A stretch of 64,000 nucleotides of DNA from Tretioscincus oriximinensis (GCA_022410635.1 JAJVDF010000208.1:1805973-1869972); one strand, 5' to 3'; shown: positions 33,426 to 44,854, counted from the stretch's first letter. Made by a program: numbers and translations. The notes: generated by a model not told the origin, from the letters alone.

Positions 33426-34236
33426 CTTGGGGTGTTAGTGGACAATTCAATGAAAATGTCAACCCAGTGTGCAGCAGCAGCAAAAAAGGCAAATTCCATG
33501 TTGGGGATAATTAGGAAAGGAATCAAAAATAAGTCAGCAAATGTTGTTTTGCCTCTTTATAAATCTGTGGTGAGGCCACATTTGGAATACTGTGTTCAAT
33601 TCTGGTCACCACATCTCAAGAGGGATATTTTGGAACTGGAGAAGGTGCAGAAAAGGGCAACCAAATGATCAAGGGTCTAGAGCACCTCCCTTACGAAGCA
33701 AGGCTCCAACGTCTGGGCCTCTTCAGCCTTGAAAGGAGACGTTTGAGGNGTGATCTGATTGAAGTGTACAAAATCATGCATGGGATCGACAGAGTGAATA
33801 GAGAAAAAATGTTTTCTCTATCACACAACACAAGGACCAGAGGGCCCTCCTTAAAACTGTTGGGTAGAAAAGTGAGAACAGACAAAGGAAAGTATTTTTT
33901 CACCCAGAGGGTCATCAGCCTGTGGAATTTACTTCCTGAAGAGGTAGTGGTAGCTAACAGCTTGGATAGCTTCAAGACAGGACTAGNCAGGTTTGTGGAC
34001 ACTAAGGGTACAAATGGATACTAAGATAGTTGTCTGGATGTACCCTCCGGGATGGAGCCACAGACAGGACTCTTGAAATACCATTTGCAGGGAGTCATGA
34101 ACAGGAGCATATTTTGCTTTCCTCTGTTCGGACTGCCCAGGTGCATCTGGTGGGCCTCTGTGTGACACAGAATGCTGGACTCGATGGGCTGTGGCCTGAT
34201 CCAGTATGGCTCTTCTTATGTTCTTATGTTCTAGAA
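33425..34236 (+). mobile_element. CR1 LINE, longest copy: RT C-terminus, 3' UTR and tail
   Basis: Frame 33432-33668 reads SMLGIIRKGIKNKSAN and LYKSVVRPHLEYCVQFW. It continues in another frame from 33665 (MIKGLEHLPYEARLQR...NLLPEEVVVANSLDSF), so a single-base loss in an A run broke ORF2. The terminus is ttatgttcttatgttct. Confidence 0.96.
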
Positions 34237-34284
34237 CCTGGATAAAAACCTTGGCTCAGGTAAGGCAAGCATTAGCTGAAGGAA

Positions 34285-34520
34285 TCAAATCAAATGGGAG
34301 GAGGTATATTTATGCATCCCTTTTCTCAACCTGAAGGGACTCAAAATGGATTCCATAACCTTCGTTCTTCCCAACAGACATCTTGTGAAGCAAGTAAGGC
34401 TGATACTGTTGCCAAGGACTGATTAGCCCAAGGTCACCCTGCCAGCTTTATGTAGCCGTATGGAATGAAACCAGGAGACTTCCAGATAAGAGTATGACAC
34501 TCTGACCAAAAGACCAGACT
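34285..34520 (-). mobile_element. SINE B variant
   Basis: ccaaggtcaccctgccagc core and the cagataagagtatgacactc head complement. Confidence 0.85.
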
Positions 34521-34599
34521 AGGAGAGACCATTGGGAGCATCTAGGGATGAGCAACAAGACCTCAATGAAAGTAGGGCTAGGTGGAAAGTACAATTTCA

Positions 34600-34850
34600 C
34601 ACATCACCAACCAACAGAACAGTACTGTCCACTTGCATCCGCTTTGATTTTGCTTTATCCTTTGACCCTCACATTGCCTCACAAATTCTCGTTTCTTCCT
34701 CTATAACAATTCAAAATTCTGACCCTTCCTTACTGTTGACACTACCAACATGACATGCTCTCATCATTTCCAGACTTGACTATTATAATCTTCTTCTAAT
34801 TGGACTCCAAGCCTGCCACCTAAGACCTCTGTCAAGAGTCAAAGGGGTTA
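34600..34850 (+). mobile_element. L2-like LINE scrap
   Basis: gacttgactattataatc encodes the LDYYN motif of L2-clade ORF2. Preceded by a weak ORF ending SILTL-like sequence. Confidence 0.5.
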
Positions 34851-34883
34851 AGAACAGGCCTTTTAATAGAGAGGCTGGCCACT

Positions 34884-34976
34884 TGGGGCTCGCGTGTCTA
34901 CTGTGGAGAGGGATGAGCGCTCTCTATTGGCCTTAGCTTCAGGCAANTTAGCTGTTTGAAAGTGAGCAGTCGCAGG
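34884..34976 (+). mobile_element. SINE A body scrap
   Basis: tggccttagcttcaggcaa and flanks match the SINE A body. Confidence 0.7.
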
Positions 34977-35395
34977 TACATTATAACATCTCTTACATCC
35001 ACAGGTGTTATATTTTCTAAATCCCCATGCAATAAAGCCATTTTACTTGTTATTCTTATTTGTAAAGTGAAGATATAATTTATTTCCCTTTCTACTTTCT
35101 CCCCAAACTCCTTTCCTTTTTGGCACTGCTGTACCATATGTATAAAAATGCCTCTTGGTTGGCATCCATGCCAGCGTGTTCCAGGGACATTCTGTAAGGA
35201 TTGTGAACCATGGGCCAGCCTTCTATACCATTTGTGACGTGTTTTTCGTCTTTCCTCGTCCATCCAACTACTTTTTATTCCTTTCATCCTATTCATTTCT
35301 CTCCTTATATCTTCTCTGGTTATATTTAAATCCATAATCCAAGTTCCATATAATTCTTCTTGTTTTACCAACCCCACTTGTCTATAAATTTTCTT
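34977..35395 (-). mobile_element. L1 LINE ORF2 C-terminal fragment
   Basis: The minus frame reads KTRHKWYRRLAHGSQ, then RWHGCQPRGIFIHMVQQC, equivalent to the L1 cysteine-histidine C-terminal motif (compare CWHGCG at 52970). No tail identified. Confidence 0.75.
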
Positions 35396-36045
35396 ACGAT
35401 TTTAATGATGATTCTACCCTCGCACCAGAGGACATTCCAGCAAGTCTCAGGTCAGCTTTACAACTGTAGACTTTCAAGGAAAGTCGTTATTTCAGGCCAG
35501 CTCTGGGTGGTCTCGCCCAATGAATTAATTAAGTCAAAAATCAAAAGGTCGAAAAGAAAACGTAAGTCCAGCCACTAAAAGTTTATATGTTTAATTTCAA
35601 TTAGGGGAGGGGGAGAGAGGGAGAGGCGAAGGGGGACGGACGGAAAAAGAGGAAATCTGTCTATCTTTATTTTTACTCGTTTTACCTAATTAATGGCTGC
35701 AAAGAAGCAGCCATTACATCTAACTGAAAAGTTTGCTAACACTTCATTAAAAGGAAGTTTAAACTACCTCGCAAACCTTGTTAATGCATTTAGGGCAACC
35801 ACAGAAATGTTTGGGCTTCTCGGTAATTATTTTTATTCAGCTTTCAAATATAAACACAACAGCCAAGCCTAATAATTTGACTTTTTTAAAAAAAGAAACC
35901 AAACTCTACAAGTCCTGTTTCATGAACTGCTGCTTGGAAAAATATCCAGAATTTCCTTGGGCGTGGAAAAAAAGAAAAGACGAGTAGAGATCAAACGAAG
36001 CCTTTGCAATCAATGACTCTCAGAGGTCAAAAATTTTAAAAAAGA
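35396..36045. other. Repeat-free block with perfect inverted repeat
   Basis: AT-rich, candidate conserved noncoding element. taatggctgc (35691-35700) and its exact reverse complement gcagccatta (35707-35716) are 6 bp apart. A GA-rich run lies at 35607-35655. Confidence 0.45.
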
Positions 36046-36049
36046 AAAT

Positions 36050-36440
36050 TTATTCATTAATTTAATTCATTAATTTATATTTTTTTATATTGTCAGGGAG
36101 GCTAACAATAAAAACAACAATACAAAATTTACTTTAATGCAGTAACTAAAAGTTGGAATAGAAACAATATTTTTTCAGTCAAAGGCCAGGTTGAAAGGAA
36201 GAAAATGATTTTCTTTTCAAAAATGCTTAAATAAGTTCTAGTACAGCAGTAAGTTGAGCTAGATGTGAATTTTCTCTAGTTTTTGTACCTATTCTCACTT
36301 CTCCTTCAAGACAGTAAATTTACTTGTTTGTTTGTTTATAGCATGTTTTATAAATAAAATCCCAGCTAAGGTCACAACCCACGATACACCCAAGCAATAA
36401 AATGAATTTAAAAATAGCCTAGAAGGACAACTTTCAGAAA
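36050..36440 (-). mobile_element. Two L2 3' end scraps
   Basis: 36050-36245 has agtcaaaggccaggttgaaa, 36315-36440 has tttataaataaaatccc; both are complements of L2 3' regions. Confidence 0.6.
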
Positions 36441-36939
36441 TTAAGAATTTAAGGACTTATATAAAATTTAACCAGGCGCCATAGAGTAGACTGCCAAGAT
36501 TTTCTGAGGCCCAAACTGGGGGCAATTAAGATTCATGCTAATTTGCATAGCCATGCTAATTTGCATAGTCATGAATATGAACATCATCCAATACACATAC
36601 CCCTCCAAAATCCACGCCCGAGAAATCCGTGATGCGCCAGATAATTTTTCAACGTGCATGAGAATTTTTCAGTGTTTCTAATCTCAGTTTCCATGCTGGT
36701 CTCGGGTCCAAAAAACAGAATCCAAGCCAAGCTAATATTATTTCCTTCTCCTTTCTTGCACTGATCTAGCTAAGTCTGGTCCTCAAGAGCCTTCACTAGC
36801 CTAGACTATAACAAAAAATGATGAGAACTGTATGCCAGCAACATGGAGATGGACAGTAGTTTTTGCCTGTTTATTCAAGATGGTGTCTGTCTTGTCTTCT
36901 CTCCATCCATCTCTCTGCCTGTCTATCTTTAGAACTCCC
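36441..36939. other. Repeat-poor block with duplicated octamer site
   Basis: atgctaatttgcat occurs perfectly at 36535-36548 and 36553-36566, period 18. Otherwise unassigned. Possible regulatory element. Confidence 0.5.
36535..36570. promoter_or_regulatory. Two tandem POU octamer sites (inferred)
   Basis: Each 18-bp unit contains ATTTGCAT, the reverse of the octamer ATGCAAAT, plus a TAAT core. A weaker third match atgaatatgaacat follows. Binding is inferred from the motif only. Confidence 0.45.
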
Positions 36940-37025
36940 AGTCCTGTCTACCTCACAGAGTGTCTGTTGTAGAGGAAGCAACAAAAGCTGTGTGTGCTGC
37001 CCTGCGATGAAAAGGGCGTTTTACA
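36940..37025 (+). mobile_element. SINE B 3' part
   Basis: tctgttgtagaggaagc and aaaagctgtgtgtgctgcc. Confidence 0.8.
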
Positions 37026-37194
37026 TAAGCCCAAGAAATTTGCATTTTCTTGTTTTTTACTGAGGGGAGGGTGCTGTCCCCATTTACCAGAGACCCCTAT
37101 TTTTNAAAAAAAATTCCTTCAGCAAAAAATGGGGAAATTGGGGGCTCCAGAGGGCGTTGTAGACATCCCAAAACCAGGGTTTCCCACCCCAAAA
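37026..37194. other. Unassigned, possible DNA-element remnant
   Basis: T- and A-runs between G/C-rich words recall the 20535 MITE, but no terminal inverted repeats are visible. Confidence 0.3.
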
Positions 37195-37467
37195 ACTGAT
37201 TGCAAGTAGATACATGGGCAAAGTATATCCTTGTAAGCCGCTTTGAGTCCCTTTGGAAGGTGAGAACATAAGAACATAAGAAGAGCCACACTGGATCAGG
37301 CCACAGCCCATCAGGTCCAGCCTTCTGTCCCACCCAGAGGCCCACCAGATGCACCTGGGCAGCCTGAACAGAGGAAAGCAAAATATGCTCCTGTTCATGA
37401 TTCCCTGCAAATGGTATTTCAGAAAAGCGGGGTATAAGAACCAAGTTCTTCTTCTTCTTCTTCTTCT
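37195..37467 (+). mobile_element. SINE A split by CR1
   Basis: 5'-truncated SINE A at 37195-37264 ends ctttggaaggtgag and resumes at 37423 with aaaagcggggtataagaac and the (TTC)n tail. The join restores the family consensus exactly. Confidence 0.92.
37265..37422 (-). mobile_element. CR1 3' end, 158 bp, inserted in SINE A
   Basis: Starts aacataagaacataagaag (tail complement) and stops at ggtatttcag. One of the least diverged CR1 copies here. Confidence 0.95.
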
Positions 37468-37682
37468 ATTTATTTATTTATTTATTTATTTGTACTTATA
37501 CAAGAAGGTCTCAGGGCGACCAACTATAGGGTGGCGCACAGAGCTTTCGTTGCTTTCTCCACAACAGACACCCTNTGGAGTAGGTGAGGCTGAGAGAGTT
37601 CAAAGAACTGAGACTGGCCCAAGGTCACCCAGCTGGCTTTCGTGGAGAAGTGGGGAATCGAATTGGGAGACTACCAGAAGAC
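37468..37682 (-). mobile_element. SINE B
   Basis: (ATTT)n tail, ctccacaacagacaccct, gcccaaggtcacccagctgg and the start of the head. Confidence 0.9.
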
Positions 37683-37960
37683 TGCCTAGGAGGTCTTCTC
37701 TGCAGGGCTCCTTCTGACTATGGAACAGCCTCCCCCTGCAGGCACTACAGGTGCCCACGTTGCGTAGTTTTTGGCACCTGATAAAATTATAACACTTTTC
37801 ACCCAGTCTTGTAATTCTAAAATAGCTTCCTCTGTGTTCTACCCTTCCAGGGAGGGACGGGGGGAAGGTATGGATCTTTTAAAACGTTTGAGCAATTTTT
37901 AAAAATTAATATTATTTCTTGATCATGGGTTACAGGGAGGGAAGGTATGGCTCTTTTTAG
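37683..37960 (+). mobile_element. L2-like 3' end
   Basis: ctatggaacagcctccccc and ccttccagggagggacggg, as at 10165 and 56975. Confidence 0.7.
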
Positions 37961-38009
37961 TGAATACCCTAGAGGGTACTCTAGGGTCAGGGGGAAGCAC
38001 CACTTTAAA

Positions 38010-38312
38010 GGCAAGGCTTTCTCAGCCCCACCTACTTCGCAAGGTGTCTTTTGGGAAGAAAAGAAGGTCATGGAAGCTGCTTTTATTCCCTTCAGGCTGA
38101 GAAAAGCAAAGTATAAAAACCAACTCCTTCTCTTCTCTGACTCTTCCTTCTCCTCTTTCTTCAAGTTATGCAGGCTGCCACTTACCACCATCTTTTCCGC
38201 AAGTCAATTCCATAGTCTAGTCCTTACCCTTGTCCATCTTAACTCTCCTGCCCATCAGCTTCAAAGAAGGCCTCTTGGTTCTAGTGTTACATGATAAGGA
38301 AAATAATTTGTT
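38010..38312. mobile_element. SINE B 3' part (+) then CR1 scrap (-)
   Basis: 38010-38165 has cacctacttcgcaaggtgtc and a TTC-rich tail. 38166-38312 is CR1 ORF2 complement (caggctgccacttaccacc). Confidence 0.8.
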
Positions 38313-38334
38313 ATTGTCTTTCCATACACTTAAG

Positions 38335-38535
38335 AGTGCCAAGATTATTGTAATCTTTAAGCCCTGTGCCCACTGCACCTTATTCTGGGCTATATCATGG
38401 AACAGGAGCCTGCTATTCTATCAATAAGCTAGTGTAGACTATAGCAGACCACGAATGAGACCTGCCATAGTGTACAGTGACTTGTGGATAGGCAAGCTCT
38501 GTACCAAGATGTAGTCCAGACTAAAGCTCGGCGGG
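38335..38535. repeat. IR family copy 2, halves in swapped order
   Basis: The right half (ttattctgggctatatc, gtgtagactatagcag) comes first, then the left half (cctgccatagtgtacagtg, tagtccagactaaag), the opposite of the order at 18810. Confidence 0.6.
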
Positions 38536-39224
38536 GACAGGACCAAAGAAAGAAGGATAATCTTAATCCTTATTATTAAATAATCGCAATTTGACCTGAT
38601 ACACGTAATCAGCATTTCCCAGCGTTTTAGAATTCAAGATTTCAGAATGCATGTGGAATATGGAAATACATGTGACTATTACATTGTAAAACAAAACATT
38701 TCTGGAAATACACAAGCTATTTGCAGTGCCCCTGGGAAGTTTAATACCTCTGGTTCTGATTATTTTTACTGTTTTATTTCAAAGAAAACTCACAATTTTA
38801 ACAAACTGTTTTGGCTATATATAACCTGGAACCATGAGTGAAAAACAGGCTGAACATTTGAATATTTTTTCTTAAAAAAAAAAAAAACACAGGCTTTGAT
38901 AATCAGTTTTAATGGAGGTCAACGAATGATTGGAGGGAATTAATAAACTGAATAGATACTTAAGCTCTAGTCCATGAAAAAAAAAACCTAACATTACCAA
39001 GGTTAAATATGCCTCTATGTTGCCAGACTTCAGCAGGATGGTAAAACAGTTTGCAGGCTGGTAAATTTAATAGACTTGTTTATATGCCTGGAATAATCCC
39101 AATATATACTGCCTCGAGCACTTTAAAACCTCCTACACTCCTAGAATGTTTCAACATTTCTCCTCCTGCCAACAAACATCCATGGAAAGCAGGGTGTGTG
39201 TTGGCGGAATAATCAAATCTGGGT
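38536..39224. other. AT-rich repeat-free block, candidate conserved noncoding element
   Basis: 38580-38860 looks single-copy, with ttgcagtgcccctggg and many TAAT/TTTAT words. Poly-A at 38874-38886. Confidence 0.42.
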
Positions 39225-39345
39225 TATGTTCCAAAGGCTATATTCTGGGCTATATCTCAGAACAGACAATCCCAATCCATCCATATGCTGGTGTAGGCTA
39301 TAGTCAAAACCGCCATGTGGACGGTCAAGCTTGATGCTGTTCCCT
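39225..39345. repeat. IR family copy 3
   Basis: attctgggctatatctcag, ggtgtaggctatagtc, then gccatgtggacggtc; right half followed by a partial left half, as at 38335. Confidence 0.6.
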
Positions 39346-39469
39346 CCAATCACTTGTTGACCTTCATTAAAACCAATTGTCAAAGCCTTATTTATTTATT
39401 TCAAATGTTCAGCTTGTTCTTCAATGATGGTTTCAATATACAGTGAAAATTATATAATATACTGCCTTG

Positions 39470-39842
39470 GAAATTATTTTCTCTATCACACAACACTAGG
39501 ACCAGAGGGCCTTTCTTGAAACTGATGGGCAGAAGAGTAGGACAGACAAAGGAAAGGATTTTTTTCACCCAGGGGGTCATTGGTCTGTGGAATTTAATTC
39601 CAGAAGAGGTGGTAGCAGCTGGCAGCCTGGATAAGATGAGACAAGTTCATGGAAGCCCAAGGGTATAAATAGCTACTAGAAGGGATTTCCTGATTCTTCC
39701 TCCAAGATGGAGCAATAAGTACCATTTGCAGAGAGAGGAGAACAGAGGGTCTTCTTCTGATTTAGACAGCCCAAGTGCAACTGAGGAGTCATTTGTATGA
39801 GACACATGGACCATGGCCTGATTCGACAGGTTTCCGCTTATG
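39470..39842 (+). mobile_element. CR1 LINE ORF2 end and 3' UTR
   Basis: ctatcacacaacactagga through cagaagaggtggtagcagc to the 3' UTR. The tail is replaced by the SINE that follows. Confidence 0.9.
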
Positions 39843-40206
39843 CACAGAACACAAATGGTGCAGTCGCTAAGAGACGGTCTTCCAACTAAGAGATCCATTC
39901 TCAAAACCCTGCATCGGACGTGTGCCCTCTACTTTAGCCAACATCTATTCAAATTAAATAAATCTGTTCAAGTAGATAAATGATTGCCATCATTAATCTA
40001 GTGAGGGAAATGGAATAGATGTCTGCCTTTGGGCAAAAATTCATCCTGTAAGCTACTCTGGAGTCCCTTTGGCATGGAAGGTAGGGTACAAAAATCATCT
40101 TCATCATCATCATCATGAGTCTCTTTGAAAGGTGAAAAAAGCGGGATATAAGAACCAAGTTCATCTTCATCTTCTTCTTCTTCTGTTCCATTTCTTCTTC
40201 TTCTTC
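39843..40206 (+). mobile_element. SINE A (head type 2) plus a second SINE A 3' end
   Basis: Head with aatggtgcagtcgctaag, body, tail (ATC)n ending at about 40116. A second 3' end (aaagcgggatataagaac) and (TTC)n tail follow directly. Confidence 0.87.
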
Positions 40207-41184
40207 GAATATGGTCCTGATCACAAACTGAAGATTGGAGATAGACTTCCCACTTATGAAAATGTGGTGAAATACGGATGCTCCCGCTTGTCAACAAGAA
40301 TGTGTTCGAGGGTTTTTTTCCTTCTTAATTCCAGGGGTGTTTCTTGTTCCATAACCTGGCTCTACAAGGGGCGACATGTTATTCTTGGCCCGTGCAGGTA
40401 GTCCACACTTCTGTCTTCTTGCCCTATGTTATTTCAAGCGCTCAAAGCAAAAACGGAATCCTCTGCGTCGTTTTTTAACTTCTTATTTATCTTTCGGCAT
40501 CACCGGAACACTTTCTCTTTTTGCACTTGTGCACGCGCAGGAAAAATATCTAAATTTTTTCATTGGATCCATTAAGTGGGGTTGGCTGACGATAACGGTG
40601 AAGATCAGAGGCCGAGTTCATTAAAGGCAAACCCCCCCCCCCCCACTAAATCATATATAAGGCAACTTAAAAACCCAAGATAAATCATTTTACGACTAAA
40701 GCGATTGCAAAGAGGAGCCTGGGAGCAGACACTGGACGTCAGAAATAATGACTACATTAAAAAAAAAAAAAAGTAAAGGCTTCATGAGAAATTTATGAAG
40801 TAAAATTTCTTTCTACCTTTTTCTCCCCTTCTTGGCATTATAAGAAAAGCCAGAAGAATATTTTCCAGGAAGCATCATAAATCCTGAACGGACCAACAAC
40901 TTTATTCTAAAAGAACTAAGAGCTTGTAAAAAGTTAAATGAAATATTTGGGGTTCCTTTCCCCTCCACCCTCTTCTTGTGTTATTTCACGTTCAACAAAT
41001 CAGGTCTTTGGGAGTCAAATGAATAGCGCAAGCTTTGAATTGCTCCTTGAAGAGTAAACGACAACGAGCCAACGGAAGCTGCGAAACGCAAGGGACAGGA
41101 AAAGGGATAGAGAAACATCTACAGAACTTCCTGGTAGTTCTCTTAAGTGTAGGCGTCTAAGAGACCAACCAGGCAGTGAGAACA
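40207..41184. other. Repeat-poor block, candidate regulatory
   Basis: About 950 bp with no transposon landmark except C14 at 40631-40644 and poly-A at 40759-40771. CpG-bearing at 40440-40620. No exon found. Confidence 0.4.
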
Positions 41185-41460
41185 GAAATAGAAGAACTGG
41201 GTTTTTATACCCCGCTTTTCACAGCTGAAGGGGCTCAAAGCGGCTTACAAGCTAATTTTCACCTGATGGCTTACATTCTATCTTCCCCATCATGTTGTCA
41301 TGGTATCTAATCATCTATACTTGCAACTGCTTACTTCGAACAGCTAGGTTGGCTGAAGCTAAGGCCAGCAGAGGCAATGACTCCTCTCCATGACAGACAC
41401 ATGGATCTTTCCATTGAAGGATCATTGTTCTTAACTTTTGCGCCATCCAGCAGTTCTGGT
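41185..41460 (-). mobile_element. SINE A (head type 1)
   Basis: ggtttttataccccgcttt, caaagcggcttacaag, tctatcttccccatc, ggttggctgaagctaagg. Confidence 0.92.
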
Positions 41461-41469
41461 CAGGTAGCA

Positions 41470-41725
41470 GTAAGTCGTAGCACCTCTATGCAGTATTCTT
41501 GGCAGGGATATAGAAGTGGTATACTATTGCCTCCTTCCAGGGAAAAGCTGGGAATTGAACAGGCAACCTTCTGCTTCNCAGACAGTTTGATTTACACTGA
41601 GCTACAGTCACTTCCAAACTGCATCGCTGTCATTACACAGTTTTCTTGGTGAGAATAGACATNCAGCTTGCCACTGCCTGCTTCTGAGGACAAGCTGGGG
41701 GCTGAGCAGGAACCCCTCCATTTAC
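41470..41725 (+). repeat. SINE C modules, two in tandem
   Basis: tgcagtattcttggcaggg at 41489 and cacagttttcttggtgag at 41636. The first extends to actgagctacagtcac. Confidence 0.7.
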
Positions 41726-41726
41726 A

Positions 41727-41950
41727 TAAGAACTTAAGAATGGGGCCATAGTAGCCCATCTAGTCCAGCATTCTGTCTCATTCAATGGTCTGACAATTGC
41801 ACCTGGGCAGTCTGAAGCAGAAGGAGGCAACGCCTTCAACCATCTGCTTGTCTGCCCAGGTGCAATTGGTGGGCCACTGTGTGAGACAGAATGCTGGACT
41901 GCATGAGCTCTGCCCCATTCAGCAGGGCTCCTCTTAGGTTCTTATGACTC
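41727..41950. mobile_element. CR1 inverted pair, arms about 110 bp
   Basis: A minus end (41727-41838, taagaacttaagaatgggg) meets a plus end (41839-41950, ending cctcttaggttcttatgac) inside the same 3' UTR position (ctgcccaggtgcaattgg). Confidence 0.9.
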
Positions 41951-41987
41951 CCTTATATACTTATATAACAAGAGAAGCAGTGCTTAG

Positions 41988-42400
41988 AATCATAGAATCA
42001 TAGAGTTGGAAGGGACCTCCAGGATCATAGGGTCAATCCCCTGCTCAATGCTGGACTAGATGGGCTCTGGCACGATCCNGTATGGCTCTTCTTATGTTCT
42101 CACTAAACCATCCCAGTCAGATGACTGTGCAGCCTCTGTTTGAAGACTTCCAGCGAAGACGAACTCAATACCTCCTGTGGCAAACTGTTACACAAGTTTA
42201 TCACCCTGTTTTTTTCTAATATCCAATCTAAATCTACTTTCTTGCAGTTTCATCCCATTGTTTCTAGTCCTTCCATGTGCCCATGAGAACAAAATTGATC
42301 CGTCTGCTCTGTGAAATCCCTTCAGATTTTTGTAGACAGCTCTCAGGTCTCCTCTCCCATCTTCTCTTTTGCAGACGAAACATCCTTAGATCCTTTAATC
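41988..42400 (-). mobile_element. CR1 with a 56-bp plus CR1 tip nested in it
   Basis: A minus ATTCTATG-type CR1 from tagaatcatagaatcatag to the ORF2 region. Between 42048 and 42103 a plus-strand tip ending cttcttatgttctcac interrupts it. Confidence 0.9.
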
Positions 42401-43324
42401 CCTGTATCAACCCCCTCTTTGCTACCTGATTCTCCTGCTCTCGATTTGTTCAAATCCAAGATGTTTCATCCAGGGTACAAAAGTTCAAAAGAGCCAGCAA
42501 GTCCAACCTACGACTGGCTACTAAGCACATCAGTCCTTGTCCAGCTGAAAGACTGGAGGACTGGGGAAGACTTCAAGTGAGTCCTCAATGCTCTCTCATG
42601 CTTAATCTTGGGCTAAGTGAAGACCAATTAAAGGAGCTGCTGAGAAAGCCACCCTCTCTTCCTTTCTCAGCAGTTGCTCTGGAGCCTGGGGTTCCAATCC
42701 GTTACGGATACATCAGCGCAAACCGTCTGTTCCCGCCGCTGCCAGTGGTCGCCCTCAATCACCATCAATGTCAGGCGAGCGCAAGAGAGATTCGGGCTGA
42801 CACTTCACACTCGGCCCTGTCAGAAACGTCACTTCAGCAAGTTCTCCTCGTCTGCTCACAAGCTGGCTCTGGCTCACTCCCAATTAGCAGTTCTTTATTT
42901 AATAAATCCATTCCACCCATGAGTCGTCTTGGTCCCCGTGAAGGGAAGAAAGGCTCACAGCTGCATCCGTCGAGGCAGAACTCACGGGTAAAGGCACAAT
43001 TTGTGGAGTAAGCCAAGGTCTATTTTCCGACCATGAAGACCCCTTCAAACAGGAAGCTCCTATGTACTTAGGACTGNCTGTGTACACATGTCCGATCCCA
43101 GGACACAATTTTCAGCATCAGCTTAATCATTGGGTGGGGGGGAGATATTGCCCCAAGAACCATTTTGGGGCAGCGCTAAGCAATCCCACGAACACTTAAG
43201 GCCTTGATTAAGGCTGCCGGAACGTGAGGTTTTCCTACTGGGATGTTATGGTCAGGATTTCTAAATGAAACCAGTTAGGCATGTTTACTGCCAGACAATA
43301 GTAGAATGACCTTCAAAGTCAATT
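42401..43324. other. Repeat-poor block, candidate regulatory
   Basis: 42640-42880 is CpG-rich single-copy sequence. The 144-aa frame at 42577-43011 has no family motif and no exon borders. Confidence 0.38.
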
Positions 43325-43697
43325 CAGTAGCATATTAACTTATAAGGCCCTAAATAACTTGGGCCCCAATTATGTAAAGGAACGCCTTCTCCCATACCAA
43401 CCTGCCTGTGCCTTAAGATTGGCAGGAGAGGCCTTCTCGGTGGCTGCTCCCAGTCTGAGGAATAGTCTCCCCCTCAAGGTGAGTCTGTCATCATCACTGC
43501 ATTCTTTTAGAAGGAATTTGAAGACGCAGTTCTTCAACCAGGCCTTTGGCTGAAGAAATCTCATTTGTCCTCCCTTTTAGATATTGTTTTATACTGTTTT
43601 TAATTTGTTGATTTTGTGTTGTTGTATTTATAGTTGGTTGCCCTGAGACCTTTGGGTATGGGGCGGGGTATAAATGTAAATAAATAAAATAATAATA
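43325..43697 (+). mobile_element. L2 LINE C-terminus and 3' UTR
   Basis: Frame 43359-43553 reads AGEAFSVAAPSLRNSL and LKTQFFNQAFG, then a 3' UTR ending taaatgtaaataaataaaat. Confidence 0.93.
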
Positions 43698-44854
43698 AGG
43701 AAATATTTCCCNTGGGAATCCACTACTGTTTATGCTATGCTTTATCAAGGTACTGAGCATGCTCATTTTACTCAGTTACTCATACGCTGCGAAGCTTACA
43801 AGTTCTATGCCCTGACCTTGAATGAAGATAGCTGTTGCTTGGGATGGTCACTTAATCCATATGCATAAGTGAACAGTATATTCTTTGCAATTTTTTTAAT
43901 TGTACGGACTTTGTAAATAAAACAAGAGCCTTCCTGATGGAATGATACCAGATGCGTGGACTATTTATATTTCTACACAGAAGTTGCTGCCAATTATATC
44001 AGCTTATCTTTCAGAACACTGAATGCTTCATTTCTTACTCTACTAGATTTGGACCAGAACCAAATGTCAAAAGGTTACGTCTCCAGGTTCAACCCGAAGA
44101 GAACCAGAACCACTTTTAGATTCAGAAGTCCTGAAGTGGGCGGAAGTTTGAAGTTACACTTTCCAATGGAGTTTTTGAAATGCATCAGGAGAAAAGGTGT
44201 GAGGAACCTAAATTTCCTGACTGCTGACTCTTTCTGACTCTTTCTGCAGTGTCCCCTAGTACTGTTCTCAAGCCTTCGTGTGCTGCTTGGTTAACTGGAG
44301 ATGGCAGGATCTCATGAGAAGATGGCAACACAAGAATCTCATACAAAGCATTTGCAGTATTAACTTCCTGATCAGTCGGTGCAGAGCCCCATACAGAGCA
44401 TGCTCAGTATTTACTTCCTGGTTAGTTGGCTCATCTGTTCCACATGGGTTTAAAGGTTCTCTAATGGTTTGCTTGGAAAAGGATGATGCAGTATGCCCGG
44501 GCTCACAATTGGGTTATTTCAGAACTTAACGCCATGTGGAGAGGGTCAAGCCTTAATGACGAGCTTAAATTGCAAAATTCATCCCGGTGGCTGCCCCACT
44601 TCACTATACTGCTGATTTATAGAACTGAGTGTAAATCCTCACCCAAATCCCTAAACTCCACACCAAATTCACAGACATTTGCCTTTTTTGTCCCAAGATC
44701 AGTGGCATATGGCAAACCTACATGTTCACCTCTGAGCTAGGAAGAGAGATAAAGTTACTTGCTCAGTAAATCAGGAGGGGCAATGAAACGTAAGGGCTCG
44801 CCCGCAATCTGTGCCCTTTAGACAAATGCATGGGAGACTGATGTAGCAATGGTA
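43698..44854. other. Unassigned intron with a 50-bp direct repeat
   Basis: catacaaagcatttgcagta (44339) is echoed by catacagagcatgctcagta (44389). Otherwise nothing recognised. Confidence 0.45.

Noticed and set aside
42577..43011. 144-aa plus-strand ORF
   Set aside because: No recognisable domain, overlapped by frames on the other strand, no exon borders; treated as single-copy noncoding.
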